Assembly: GCA_024734555.1 (NCBI GenBank)
Contig: JANPWX010000026.1
Span: forward strand, 1,306,783 to 1,370,782
Source: Trochalopteron elliotii
Lineage: Eukaryota; Chordata; Aves; Passeriformes; Leiothrichidae
DNA length: 64,000 nucleotides
Direction of reading: 5' to 3'
Translations under genes and position numbers: made by a program
In this document: positions 14,256-26,619 of the stretch, one piece after another
Layout of the letters: each line of letters starts with the position of its first letter
Position numbering within the stretch: position 1 is the first letter of the stretch
The notes under the pieces: generated by a model
Database searches by the model: none
What the model saw: only the letters and a program-made list of their open reading frames with translations
What the model was told of the DNA's origin: nothing

Positions 14256-14280
14256 CCCAGCCCCACCTCCCCCCACCCCC
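14256..14280 (-). other. G-quadruplex-type motif (C-rich on plus strand)
   Basis: Four C runs lie close together: CCC 14256-14258, CCCC 14261-14264, CCCCCC 14269-14274 and CCCCC 14276-14280. On the minus strand this reads as four runs of three or more G with loops of 1, 4 and 2 nt, which meets the usual definition of a quadruplex-forming motif. It stands out in otherwise AT-rich intron and is followed by an 18-nt poly-T run near 14,328. Confidence 0.6.
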
Positions 14281-14922
14281 AAAAAGACAAACCCAGAAGC
14301 CAAACCCAGATACAAAATGTCTCTCTTTTTTTTTTTTTTTTTTTAGTCACTCTGGATGTGTAAAGCTGAGCAGCTGTTGAGTCAAAATTTGCAGGCCTGA
14401 AATTTCATTTTTTTTTTAAAATGGAAGAAAATTCTCAAATTCTCACCTTTAATTTAAGACAAAACTCCAAAAGGGAAAATCTTTGATGTTGATCCCTCTT
14501 CATTTGCTTTTGAATGTAAAGCTTTCCTCTCCACCTGCCTCAAACTTTGGGCCATAGGTCAAAATTCAGTTCTGTGTACAGGTGAGATTGTTTCTCCTCT
14601 AGTTCTAGAGCTTCAGTGTGGAGACCAAAGAATAAGAGTCAAAATTTTGACCTCTAGATTTGGAAGATATGAGTTTTATATTGAAAAATAAGATATTGTG
14701 AAACGATATCTGAATTTGAAGTTTCTTTCAGCTAAACCTAAGCAATTTTAGTGATCTGAAGTGTCCCTTTATTTATTAGGTCTACAAGTAAGATTACAAC
14801 TTTCATGCTTTATCTATGGACAATTGTTGAGAAATACCTGAATGGATGAAGACCTACAAGTTGCTCCTTATGTTACGTTTGAAATTGAATTAATATCAGA
14901 TATGTGCATGTCTATGTACATA

Positions 14923-14988
14923 TGAATGTGTGTGTCTGCATATCTGTATTAGTTTCTATATGTGTGTATGTGTGTGTATATATATTAT
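14923..14988. repeat. Degenerate TG/TA dinucleotide microsatellite
   Basis: Interrupted runs of TGTG and TATA (for example TATGTGTGTATGTGTGTGTA then TATATAT). An ordinary decayed simple repeat. Confidence 0.65.
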
Positions 14989-16120
14989 CTTGGATTAATT
15001 TCTCATGTTTGCTCCTTGCAGTATAATTTGTGATTTTGCAGTGAATTGTTTTGGCTAATTAGATTATTCTGAATATGTTCAGAATATAGAAGGTTAGAAG
15101 TTGCTGCTTACCAGATCTATTCCGTTTCCTAGAATCTGATTTATATATATGTTGGTTTTGGACTATTTGAAAGTGTTCATATGAGATATGTTTCACTGAA
15201 AACTAGTTGCCATGTCTGAGAAATCCAAAGTTATTTTAATTTTAAAAGAATAATGCGGAAACCATTTGTGCTGTATAGATACAGATAAAAATCTGTCGAT
15301 AGATAGAGATAAAAGTCAGTAGAAAATGATAACTTGCAATCAGATTGTATCTCAGCAGCTGATGACTTTTGTAGGGATAGACATGCCATGAATATTAGCT
15401 TTCTGACATAAAGGTTTTTCCTGCTAAATAGAGTGTCTCAGGCAAAGAAAGGCTAAAGTATTGATTATGAATGTGGTAAAAGAACTGAAAAGAGAAATCA
15501 AATTATTTGCTTTATTGTGTATTTTAAATATGTGCATTCCTTTCTTCTTTGTGCAGATTAGTGTTTTTCTAAAAACTACAAAATATAAGAATCTGATATC
15601 TGACTTTGGATGTAAGGAGTGTTCCCTAGACTATTGTCTTAGCTGTTTCTTTAATATTTTTCTACAGCTGTAAGAATGTGTATATTCCTTACCCATATTT
15701 TCATAAATAATTAGTCAATTCTGTGATATTTTTTCTCTTAAAAATTAAGGAAGAGTAATTGTCAAACAGAACATTTTTTTCTGTTATAGGCAGATACCAC
15801 TATTCAATACTGTCTAGAAGGACAATAGCACCCAATATCTAACTTTCAGCTGTTTCCTTGGTAACAGATACAGCTATAAAACTGTTGCACTGAATAGAAG
15901 GAAACAGCAAATGTTTCCATTTTTCTACTACTTTTGAGTTTGAATGAAGTAAACCCTAGGAATATCTCTACTTCCGAAAGTACAAGATATGGAACTGCAG
16001 ACCTGCACTTAGACTCCATTGTGTTTGTTTTGTAACTTTTAGGTTTCTGCACATCTTCTATGATTGCACAATGTCAGAAAACTTTCGAAATAAATCATAG
16101 CAGAGTTTTTTAAATTCAGG

Positions 16121-16175
16121 TTGTTTTTTTTGTTTGGTGTTTGTTTGATTGTTTGTTTGTTTGTTTGTTTGTTTG
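16121..16175. repeat. (TTTG)n simple repeat
   Basis: About eight GTTT units in a row at 16,149-16,175, preceded by TTTTTTTTGTTTGGTGTTTG. It is one of several T/G-rich tracts in the window, all T/G-rich on the plus strand. Confidence 0.85.
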
Positions 16176-16619
16176 ACAAAAACTGGTGTGTAGTTCCAGG
16201 AAGGAACTGGTCCTTTCCATGAATGGAACAAACAGAAAAGCAGATTTTGTGTTTTCTTTCTCTTTTTCTATTTCTATATTGCTTTCTAGGAATTTTTCAG
16301 AAAATAACTATTTATTCTTACAGGAACTCTAGCTCAAAAATGGAAGAAAAAAAGTACTAGAAAACTGAATTTAGTTAGTAAATTATGTACATGTAGGTTA
16401 CCCTTTCATGTATGTAGCTAATTATATAGAATTTAGAAGGCCTTTTTGGAAGTAATATAATTGTAGTATATTCCCAGTAGTTTGTCTTTCTCAATTTTGT
16501 TAAGCATGAAGTACTTTTCCTCACTATAAAGGTTGACATACTTAATCCCCATTCACCATTTGTGTGTCATCGAGACAACTGTTTCACAACTAATGTTTAC
16601 TAAATTAGAACATAAATAA

Positions 16620-16860
16620 AGCAACTGAATTTTAGTCTGTGCTGCTACTCCAGCCTGGGGGAGGTCTCCAGGAAACAGAGCCTCATTCTTGTAATTTAAT
16701 CATCAGCTGCACATCTCCTCAAATATTGCAGTAAAAGGCATTCATGGCAATGAGATAAGAGAGCAATTTGTTAATGAAATTGTGCCGTGTTCACTAGGAG
16801 TCCTTCATTGTTTCCTTGTGTGGTTCCCTTATCTGTCAGTAACATCCATCCATCATGTTT
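16620..16860. other. Higher-complexity intronic block, possible conserved non-coding element
   Basis: This segment is less repetitive than its surroundings and holds a dense set of short motifs typical of tissue enhancers: AATCATC, the E-box CAGCTG at about 16,706, GATAAGA at about 16,754, and TTAATGAAAT. It lacks a reading frame and does not resemble any repeat I know. This is an inference from texture only, since I cannot align it with other species. Confidence 0.25.
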
Positions 16861-17999
16861 GTCCTTAAATTCCAGGGGTTGGTGTAAAGATTACTTTCAA
16901 TTATGTATAAAAGGAAAGGTTTAAATGTAGTATAGCCATGGAAACCTGGTTTAACACAACTGTAGTTAGATAAGATCATAAACTGAAAGTTCATCTCTCA
17001 CTGGCTTAAAGTGCATTGTTAAAATTCACAGTAATATTTAGAAGATGGGTTTTAGATCAAAATATAAATAATATAGTAGTTCTAATAGATTACTTTTCTT
17101 AGCTTGTGAATTAAGTTTTTCTGGAGGAAGTACCCAAACTTGTGACAATAGCAGTCTCTCAAATTATTTTGTATTAGACAGCATTTATGTTTTATATTAA
17201 AAAATGATACAAATATTTTTCTTTCCTGGGAAAATGTATAAATAGTTTATAAACATGCAATATGTAAGTGCTCTTATATGACTATTATACCAGCTACAGA
17301 AGTTTGTGCTATGCAAGGAGAAGCGTGCAAAAAAGAAATGTTGTTGAAAAGATGTTTTCTGAATTCTTCTCTGAACAGGTGTTGTGACAGAATACATTAG
17401 TTCATTTTTCCTTAAGTTTTAGATGTTAAGTTAATGTCTAAAGTATATTAAAATTTTCCTGGACTGCGATCAAACTCCATTTACAACTTTTTTCCATAAA
17501 CTCTATTCTGAGTTAAAAGTAGGAAACACAACTAATAATTGCAATGTTTTTCATGATCATGTGATACATAAATTTAATTGGTTTTCCTCTAAATTTACAT
17601 GGTTTGTAAAATCACTCATGGAAATATTAGTGCAATTTGTGCAAAAGTTGTCCAGAATTTATAACAAAATAATCTTCATTATTCAAATGAACATTAGCAT
17701 CATTATTGCCTTTGTAGAGATGAGAACCTCTTTTCAATTCTTGATCAATCATTGAAGTGAGAGACATGGTTCAGTACTTCAAGGAAAAAACATTGTCAGT
17801 GTGAGTTGAGTTTCTTTTTTAAACTCAGACATGAAGCAACTTGTCAATGCTACTGTGACAAATGCATGATTTAACAGATATTATTAAGAAAACTCTTTTA
17901 CTATGTTCTCTATCTCTAAAGAATAGCTCTTCGCAGTTTTTAACCTGCAGATTGAGACTGATTGTTTTCAGGGGCTAAAATCTGGCTGTGGTAGCTAGC

Positions 18000-18430
18000 T
18001 CCGAGCAGTACACTATCAAATAGGATTTGTCTTGTCTTCCCTGCCATCCCAGCCCTGCCATGAGTGTAGGCAAAATGGAGTTAGTCGTCACCTGCAGCAG
18101 AGTGAAGCCAGGCTGTCTTTTCGAGGACACCACAGCCAGAAAAGTTGTCTAGAGGAGACAAAGACGGTACTTGTTTTCTGGCCCAGTCTCTTGGAGTTCA
18201 CCCAAATGAATTAGAGTATGTTCAAGTTAAGTGCCCTTTTCCCTCCCCACCACCTGGAGCTGCATCCATTCAGATGGCAAGGTTTGCTCACTGCAGCCTC
18301 AGAATGCCTGAGGAATAAACATTTCCCTACTGAGTATTCCTGCATTAGACCCCTGAAAAGCAGTCATGCAGAACTCAGCTCTTACCAATTGTATGGCCTC
18401 AATCTTCATGCCCCTGGCAGATGAGGACAA
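18000..18430. other. GC-richer intronic island of unknown origin
   Basis: The base composition rises clearly here compared with flanking intron. Two short open frames (18032-18214 and 18218-18424) are present but have no recognisable domain, no good splice context and low-confidence codon content. It may be a decayed mobile element or a regulatory island. I cannot assign it. Confidence 0.3.
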
Positions 18431-19704
18431 ATATGCAAATAGTATGCATAGCTTAGGCTGTCAGTTAAATACAGCTTGGGTTTGTCTATTTCTGTTACTT
18501 AAATAGCTACATAACAGTTGGTGGCTTTTAGAAAAACCGAAACAAAAATGGCTAGAGTGGTTTCAATTCAAAAAAACATTTTTTTTTCTATGATTTAATT
18601 TCTATCATAAATCCTTCTCTTCCAGATCTGAGTCTTTCTAGGATAGTAAGAAGCATTTAGGAACTTTTTCTCTCTCTTCCTTTTGTAATGGCTGTGAAGA
18701 TATTCACAGTGTCACCATAATGATGCATATACCATTAAATATACCAAAATAATAAATTCCAGCCCTATACATGTAAATTAGATGTTTCTTAAAAGATCCA
18801 CTTGCAAAATGAAACTCCCTATGTAGTTTCCATGAGGTAAATACTTGTTTCTCATCTTCAGAATAGTGACTAAAAAGAAGATTGCAAAATAGCTTTCTTT
18901 GCTAATCAGTATATTGCTCTAGTCTTGAATTCACTGCTTGAAGTTAAGTGTTGGCTAACTGCAAATATACATCTGCAACAAATACATGGTATTATGCTGG
19001 TAGACATTTACATGTCTCATCTTATAAAAAACCATTTCAAAATCCTAAGATTGTCTTAATAAAAAAACCCAAACAAACCCTTCTAAACTGTTTCTCTATC
19101 CAATTTAAAATATGCAGCAACTGACATAAGAGAACACTGGGCATACATAATTTTGTCTTTGGATTAAAATAAGTACTGACTGTAGTCACTGTATACAGGA
19201 AATTTCTGTAACACTTTCCACTTTATAGAAGACTTGATAATGGAAAGAGTAAATCAGACCTTGTCAAAGATATCCTTTCTCTTCCTTTGGCAATCCCACC
19301 TTTTCTTGTTCAAATAAGCTTGCTATGTCCAATAAATGAAAAGGTAGAAATAGCTTATGAGCACTCATGAGTAATTTCTGCTTTCTGAAGTCAAATATTA
19401 TTATGAAATATACAGCATATATTTTTCTATCATATATGCGGGTTTTTTTTGCATACATTACATTTCTATCTTTATAAATCTTCAGATGCATCTTTCCAGA
19501 ATGATAAATAAAAAAGTATGGGTTTGGAAACTGATAAAAGTTTCCTTAGTTTCTATAAACAGAAAACCTTGTCTAAGAATGTATCTAAAACTGCAATAAT
19601 TTGTTTTTGTCTTAATTTGAAGTCCAGACAAGGAAATGCTATGGATCAAATTACTACAGAATGAATTTATCGTCTCTTAAAAGAACCCTGTTTGTAGTGT
19701 ATAA

Positions 19705-20025
<321 letters not shown>

Positions 20026-20504
20026 TAGTAGCACAGTGATTATTCAGATGGCTTTTTCATGACATGTACTCAGGGAGTATCATGTCTTAGGGTATTTTAC
20101 TGTAGAAAATGTGAGTCTCTGAGGTGGAAAACTTCATTTGAGAATTTTTGAATGGCTTAATTATTCAGAAATTCTGTAGTGATTTTAGAAATTTGAATAT
20201 AATACTTTGAAGTATAATGCAGTATGTTAGAAGACTCTAGGCTGCTGTGACCATGGTTTTTATTATCCACTACATGCTGTCATCCAGTCCAACTATATAG
20301 ATGTATTGTAGAAGATGAAAACAATTTAAAAAATGAGATTAATCACTTCTGTAATACTAAAGAAGTATTATTGCATTATCTTAGTTAGGGATAGAGAAGT
20401 GCAGAAGAAATCTTGCAAAGAGAGTTCATGAGAGTCTCTAAATAGCAAATTTTAACTAATTGCAGATCAAGACCAGTAATTGCTGCTCTGGTAGACATAA
20501 CAGC

Positions 20505-20527
20505 ACTAGCATTATCAAAATGCTAGT
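20505..20527. repeat. Short inverted repeat, 9-bp arms, 5-nt loop
   Basis: ACTAGCATT (20505-20513) is followed after ATCAA by its reverse complement AATGCTAGT (20519-20527). Chance occurrence is likely. Confidence 0.45.
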
Positions 20528-21420
20528 AGCTTATCCTAAAAGGATTGATTCTATTAAAGAGTTTTGATTGGGCAAATGTACTTTGATTTCTTAGAGGTCT
20601 GTGTTTGAGAAACCTAATCATGGATAAACTATATTAATGAGTCTAGTACTAGGCAGCCAATTAAAAGTTCAAGAAAGTAGGAATTTTTAGATGTGAGTGT
20701 TGATCATTACCCTGTGTTTTAGGTTGCATGGCAGAGTGAAGAAATAGGCCAGTTACCATTTCCATACAGCTAACTTTTAGAATTTTGGTCACAATTTCAA
20801 GGCCCGGAGGGTGATTGCAGGTATAGGTATCATGTCGACTACTAATACACTATTTCAAAAGACCAATTTCAAAAGATTTCTCTGTACTTTTGTAAGATTT
20901 GTTTTTCCTGCTACTTTTTAAAGTATTTCAGAATTTCAACTTTTAAGGGACTTTGGTGCCTGTATATATCTTTAAAATAATAATATATATATTAATATAC
21001 TATATGAATAGATAACATAGATAGGAATTACATATATAGATTTGAAAATTATATTTAGTTCTTCTCTATTCAGTTGCTACATGTATACTTTTCCTTTTTG
21101 TGTGTGTTAAACATTGTTTTAAAATAGTAAAAAAAAATCTTCCATTATTGTGTTTTCAAACTTTCTGTACGTACTTTTGCCAGCATGCCTTTTTTTTTTT
21201 TCTATAAAGAGGAATTTATAACGACAGCTATAATATAGTGCTTTTTCACAAGTATGGAAACAAGTCAGCCTTCAACCCCAAATATGTGGTTTTTGGTTTT
21301 GCTAAAATGCATTGCAGAAACATGAAATAATTCAACCTAGAGATTAATATAAAGTAATTGTAATTGTTTCTGTTGTTTGCTTTGTTATTGTATGGTTTGA
21401 CAAGAGACAAAAGTAGCACC

Positions 21421-21893
21421 ATGAGGGACCCGTGCTGGAGCACTCTGTTCCTGAAGGACTGCACCCTTTGGGAGGGACCGATGCTGGAGCAGCTCATGAG
21501 AAGCTGCATCCCAGGGAAGGGCTCATGTTGAAGCAGTTCATGGACTGTCTCCTGTAGGAAGGAAAGTGTGAGAGGAGTTCTCCCTCTAAGGAGGAAGGAG
21601 TAGAAAAGAACATGTGATGAACTGCAGCTCCCATGCCCTATTCCCCCGCTCTGCTGGGGAAGGAGAATATAGGGAATATTATTGGTGAAGTTAAGCCCCT
21701 TGGAGGAAAGGAGTTTTTAATATTTGGTTTTATTTCTCATTTTTCTTACTCTTGTCTGATTGGTATTGAATTCAGTTAATTTGTCCCCAGGTTGAGTCTG
21801 TTTTGCCCATGACAGTAATTGGTGAGTGATCTCTCCCTCACTTTATCTTGGCCCATGATACCTTCATTATCCAGTCAGGGTCAACCATCCACA
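21421..21893 (+). mobile_element. Avian LTR-type repeat, 5'-truncated or partial
   Basis: This matches a repeat I recognise from avian genomes, probably part of an endogenous-retrovirus (ERVL-like) element. Markers in order: repeated GGGACC..TGCTGGAGCA units (21,424 and 21,474), CTGCATCCCAGGGAAGGG, CATGGACTGTCTCC, GAGGAGTTCTCCCTCTAAGG, GTGATGAACTGCAGC, CCGCTCTGCTGGGGAAGG, TTTTATTTCTCATTTTTCTT, GAGTCTGTTTTGCCCATGAC, GGTAATTGGTGAGTGATCTC-like bases, and an end of GGGTCAACCATCCACA. The expected AATAAA in the GATTGGTAATAAATTAA stretch is here ATTGAATTC, so the poly(A) signal has decayed. It is sense to the host gene. The exact family name is from memory and uncertain; the left boundary is unclear and no target duplication was found. 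Confidence 0.65.
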
Positions 21894-22412
21894 GGGAGAC
21901 ATTACTGTACTACTGAAAATATTCTCAGGATTAGGAGAATTTTTCTCAGTTGTGCTCACAGTCAAAGTTTTGAAATCTGCGGTTGTCATAAACAATAGTT
22001 CCTGTCTGCATTTTAAATGTAATCATATTAAGGGGATATGAAAAGCAACATGCTTGCTGTAGAAAACAAGGACTACTGAAGTTAATTTATGTTCATATGA
22101 ATATTGAAGTTCAGTTTATAGTGCATCTTAAATTTTACATCTCCTCAATCTTGCTGTGCAATCAGGCCCTTGGATTGCATTTATTATCTCATAGGTGTCC
22201 ATATAGTTGTCCTATCTAATGTAAAATTGAAATGAATCAGTTGGAGATTGGAAATGGTGACAGCAACACTCCAATTTTATTGATGCGTTTTGGATCAAAA
22301 GTCATAAGGCTGTTGATTTTGCATCTTGATGGAGGAGAAAAAAAATATTGCTCTCCAAAAATAGCAAAAGTAATGTTCTTATTAAAAAAAACCTATTTCA
22401 AATAGTAAGAAA

Positions 22413-22494
22413 GGTTTTGGGGGTTTTTGGTGGGGGTGGTGGTGTTTGTTTGGGTTTTTTGTTGTTTGTTTTTTTTTTTTTTTTAATACTTCAA
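22413..22494 (+). repeat. G/T-rich tract ending in poly-T
   Basis: GGTTTTGGGGG and TTTTTGGTGGGGGTGGTGG are followed by TTTGGG and a poly-T run of about 17. There are three G runs of three or more plus several GG pairs, so only a weak, non-canonical quadruplex is possible. Confidence 0.7.
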
Positions 22495-22519
22495 ATATGA
22501 TAACAATACATTAAAATTT

Positions 22520-22800
22520 AGCAGACTATTTTTATCTACTGTTCGAATAATTCGAGCATCTGGGTATAATATTTGTCATGGCTTCATAGTCCAATACAGA
22601 ATTGCAGCTAAAAAAGAATTTTACCTCCAATACACTGTGTAAATTTAATAGGAAAACCATGGGGCTATGTAGCTCCATGCAGGCTAAATGGACATTTTTT
22701 TTCCAGTATAAATTATTCTCTGCCTTGACAGCTTTAACATCTGAGTCTGACTCATTTAATGCTTTAATTTCCAAATCCTGTATTGGCAAGTAAGATGTGG
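22520..22800. other. Intronic block with imperfect hairpin, possible conserved non-coding element
   Basis: It is open on both strands (22532-22789 minus, 22602-22793 plus) without any recognisable protein. It contains a hairpin CATGGGGCTA-TG-TAGCTCCATG at 22658-22679 with one G:T mismatch in ten pairs, and an AT-rich but non-repetitive texture. Stop-free reading on both strands in AT-rich DNA can come from chance. No function is assigned. Confidence 0.25.
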
Positions 22801-25800
22801 CTTGATTTTGAAAGGACTTATGAATTTAACCTTTTAGACGACTCTGTTTTGAGAAGTAGGTACTAAACAGAGAGAGTATCTATCTTTGCAAACTGTGAGC
22901 TATGTAATAGGCAGGATTCTCATCATCTTCATAATCTCTGATCAACATATCTGCAAGGTTTCAAGTAAGATGAGGTGGTTCCTTTAAGGATTTGGTTTGA
23001 TTTTAAAGTACTTTGATGCATTTGAAATGAATCCAAAATAATGGAAGATAATTGAATCTTCTGGTTAATTATGAATATTCAGTTCTTATAAACCTATTTT
23101 TTTAATTATTTCATCTTATGCAAAATCAAACTGGAATTTAATAAAAGTTTGTACATGAAATACTAGAGTTTCTATCACAGTAGACTGCTTGATTACAGTG
23201 TATTGTTTTTGCTGTACAGAAGAGTAAAGGGAGCAGAAATGTTATGGGTAGGCATGGGAATAAAATGTGTTTTTCCAGTTATGAATGCAATTATTCTACC
23301 ATGGTGGAACTGCCATTTTATAAACAGTAAGCCTTTTCTGGTTGTCATCAGTGAAAGATGCATAGGCTATAAAAATATTTAATCTTGCTCAACAATGAAA
23401 TTCAAGTTCCTTTTTGAAGAGTGTGAAGTGAAATAATCTATACTTGATTAGACTTAGAGATTTTTTTTTTATTTCTTTCTTACACTAGTAACTAAGAAAG
23501 CAAAATTTTTACAGGAAAGGGAAGTGACATAGCCTGAAAGCAAGTTGAATATATAATAATAATAAAAATATTTTTTTCTCTTCCTTTCCCTTCTTTCAAT
23601 GATCAGTTTTTAGATTCAAAGAAAGAAGTTAACATCCTTATTTATGAATTAGTGTCTGTAATTTCAAATACCTGCATATATTTCTTTTACTTTCCAGGTT
23701 AACATAGGACAAATGAAAATACATTATATTTCTATAAAATACTCATCCTTAATTCTGCAAAGACAAAATACCCCAAAGTTATTTTGGTTTTATTTCTGTA
23801 TTAATGATAATACTTTTGCATTTTATGCCAGCCGCTACTTCATGGGACTTGTTTGCAGAGGAGCAACTTATATAAATTGCGCCTCTCTGTCAGACTTTGT
23901 TTTTCAAACTGACCAAAAGGCTTTGTTGGACCATGGCATCTAAATTTTTACCTTCCTGACTTCTGATTTTGCATCTAATCAGTGGTGTTAAGAGTTATTT
24001 GGAAGGCTTGGGACTCAGAGAAGGGATAATGAGTTTATTTCATCTTTGTGTTTTTAGTCAACTTTGGTTTTCACTACATGTTACATAGGCAGAAGAAAAT
24101 TTTGCATGTTGACTTATAGTTCCATTTATTGTCTGTAATTAATTAGGGACAGATTATTTAGGTTGTATTATCTATTTCTACCATCACTAGTCAAGGAAAA
24201 ACTAAACATATGCTCTATTCCATTCTAGGTTGAAAATAAAAATAAAACCCTACATGAAACTTTAAAATTGGGGGAAATTAAGACTCTCTTAGGGATTAGT
24301 AGTGAGATAAAGCTTACAAACACTATGATCGTCATACAAACTCTAACATTTTGATCTTTCTTAGATGCCTTAGGTTTTATCAAGTAGCAGTATTTCCCAT
24401 TATATTCTTGCAGTGAAGGAAGCAAGAGCAAGCTTCGTCTCTTCAGAAGGTTCAAGGACTGGTGCAAACTGGAAGTGGATGCAAAGTATAATGGTGCAGG
24501 ATTTTGTTTGCAGTCCTTGTTTTATCTTGGTTAAGTCCAAAGCCACAGGCTTAGAGTGTTAGTGGTTCCAGGTTTAGTTCTGAAAGGCAGAATTTATCCA
24601 GCATATCTATGTGGCCCTACCTATTCTGGTATTATACTGTGGGCTAGGCATCTATAGCATTATATTTACAGACACCTAAGGACACATTTACATCTTCCAA
24701 GTCTGATTAGGTCTTCCCCCTGCTGAGTGAAGAATTGGAAAGGCAGGGAAATGTGCCTCTCATTGGAGTAGCTTGCAGAAAGACGTCTCTATCTGAGCTA
24801 TGTAACTTGATTAGTTAGGGATAGTATTGAGGTAATACCTTAAAATGAAGTTGAACACATGCCTTTGTAGGCGCACTAGGTGTGGGCTTAGCAGTTCAGA
24901 TATCTGTTTGCTCGGGGATCTCTGAGTCATTCTGTCATGCACCAGTCCTATATTTTTACATAGATCAAAGGTATCACACTACTATAGACACCAAATAGAG
25001 GATTGTGTTGCTGCCCTACAGAATGTGGTGGTAAATTATAAGAATATTGATTTAACTAGATTAACAGAAACTAAAAAAAGGAACAATTTACCAACCTTTA
25101 TTATCAATTTGTTTTCATAATTAATCAATTCTTTTAATTTACAAAACATTATACTGCTGTGGAAGATGGTGGAACAAGTAATTGAACCCCCCCTTATGCA
25201 GTCAGAATTAATTTAAAGCACAGTTCTCACAATGTCTGGTGTTTGATGTACTTGGTGTTTTATCAAGTACTGAGTGGCATTCTTGTGATGAGGTACTTGT
25301 TTTTAGGGAAGATGGATGCATGTTTAACTGAGTGACCATATTTGATTTAAAGGAAGGTTTTGTTTGTAGTTGTATTTACGTAGTGTTTTCCTTGGGGAGG
25401 TACATAAAGACCATTAATCACAGGCAAGAAAAAAAAGACTGACCGATAATACTTCAGGTAAGGTGGATTAATGAAGGATGTGTTATGTTATTTATGGTCT
25501 AGTTCTATAAAATCTGCAGATTTTTCATTTTGACTGTCAGAAATCAGATTAAAAGGAATGAAACAATCTATTCTGATATGCAGTTTGTCATTTTTAATCA
25601 GATTACCATTCCCAGCCTTCTAAATTTTGGAGTTGTACTGATTAAATTTCTGAGAGGCTCTGAAGTGAGGTAACAGTATGGTGTTTCATAGGAAATAGAT
25701 AATTGTGTGCTATATCTTTTAGAAAGTTAATATATTCCAGAAAATGCAAATCCTTTCTCCATGTTTCAAAGAGTGTTAAATTCTGATGGATAAATGTAAT

Positions 25801-26591
25801 TTTTTGGAAAAGACATGTTTATTTTGAAAACGTAGGTAAGTTCCTAAATTTTCAGTATTTATGGGGTTTCACAATGAACCATGAACAGTTTTGCTGTATA
25901 TTTCGCCTTTTACCAGTTTATAATATTGAAAGTAAATGCTTCACTGTCTTTATGCAAAATCAAACTAAAAATTGTGGGCATAAATATTTGTGAATGTTCT
26001 CTGGTATAAATTTTCAACTTAAAAGTTGGAAATAAAATAATTCATGTTTGACTTGTATGGCACAATCATAAAATTGTGCAGACAATCTTAATCAGGCTTT
26101 AACCTTTATAGTAAGTATTTTGTTTCTAGGTTGTGACTTGCTAAAAACTTTGTCAGTTTTCCTTCTGCCTCCCTAACAAATCACCATTCAGTTTAACCAA
26201 GGAGTAGACAGTCGGGGTTTAAAGAATTGGCTTGAGAAATAGTTCCCTTGCATTTTACTCTTCTTCATGAACAGAAATTACTAGATTAATAGAATTTAAA
26301 ATTCAAGGGATGTTGTTGGATCATCTGTGAAACACAAGTGTGATTACGTGATAGTGTATCATACACATGGAATTTTATTCTATTTGTCCTACACTTTAAG
26401 TAATGTTTTGCAAAAAACTTCTGTAAGGAAACGTGCAACCTTAATTTGTCAGGCAGTCATATTGGCTTTGCTGGAGTCTCATGTGGCTTGTAACTTCATA
26501 TGACAGTTGATCTGCACTTCAAGTTGCTACAGAAGCAGGTAATTTTTCAAAATCCAAACCCCCACACTCTGAGTTGTACCTGGTTCTGAGT

Positions 26592-26619
26592 TCTATCACA
26601 TGGTATCTCATGTGATAGA
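26592..26619. repeat. Inverted repeat, 11-bp perfect arms, 6-nt loop
   Basis: TCTATCACATG (26592-26602), loop GTATCT, then CATGTGATAGA (26609-26619). Each arm carries CACATG/CATGTG, an E-box-like hexamer. Less than one such match is expected by chance in a window this size. Confidence 0.55.
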
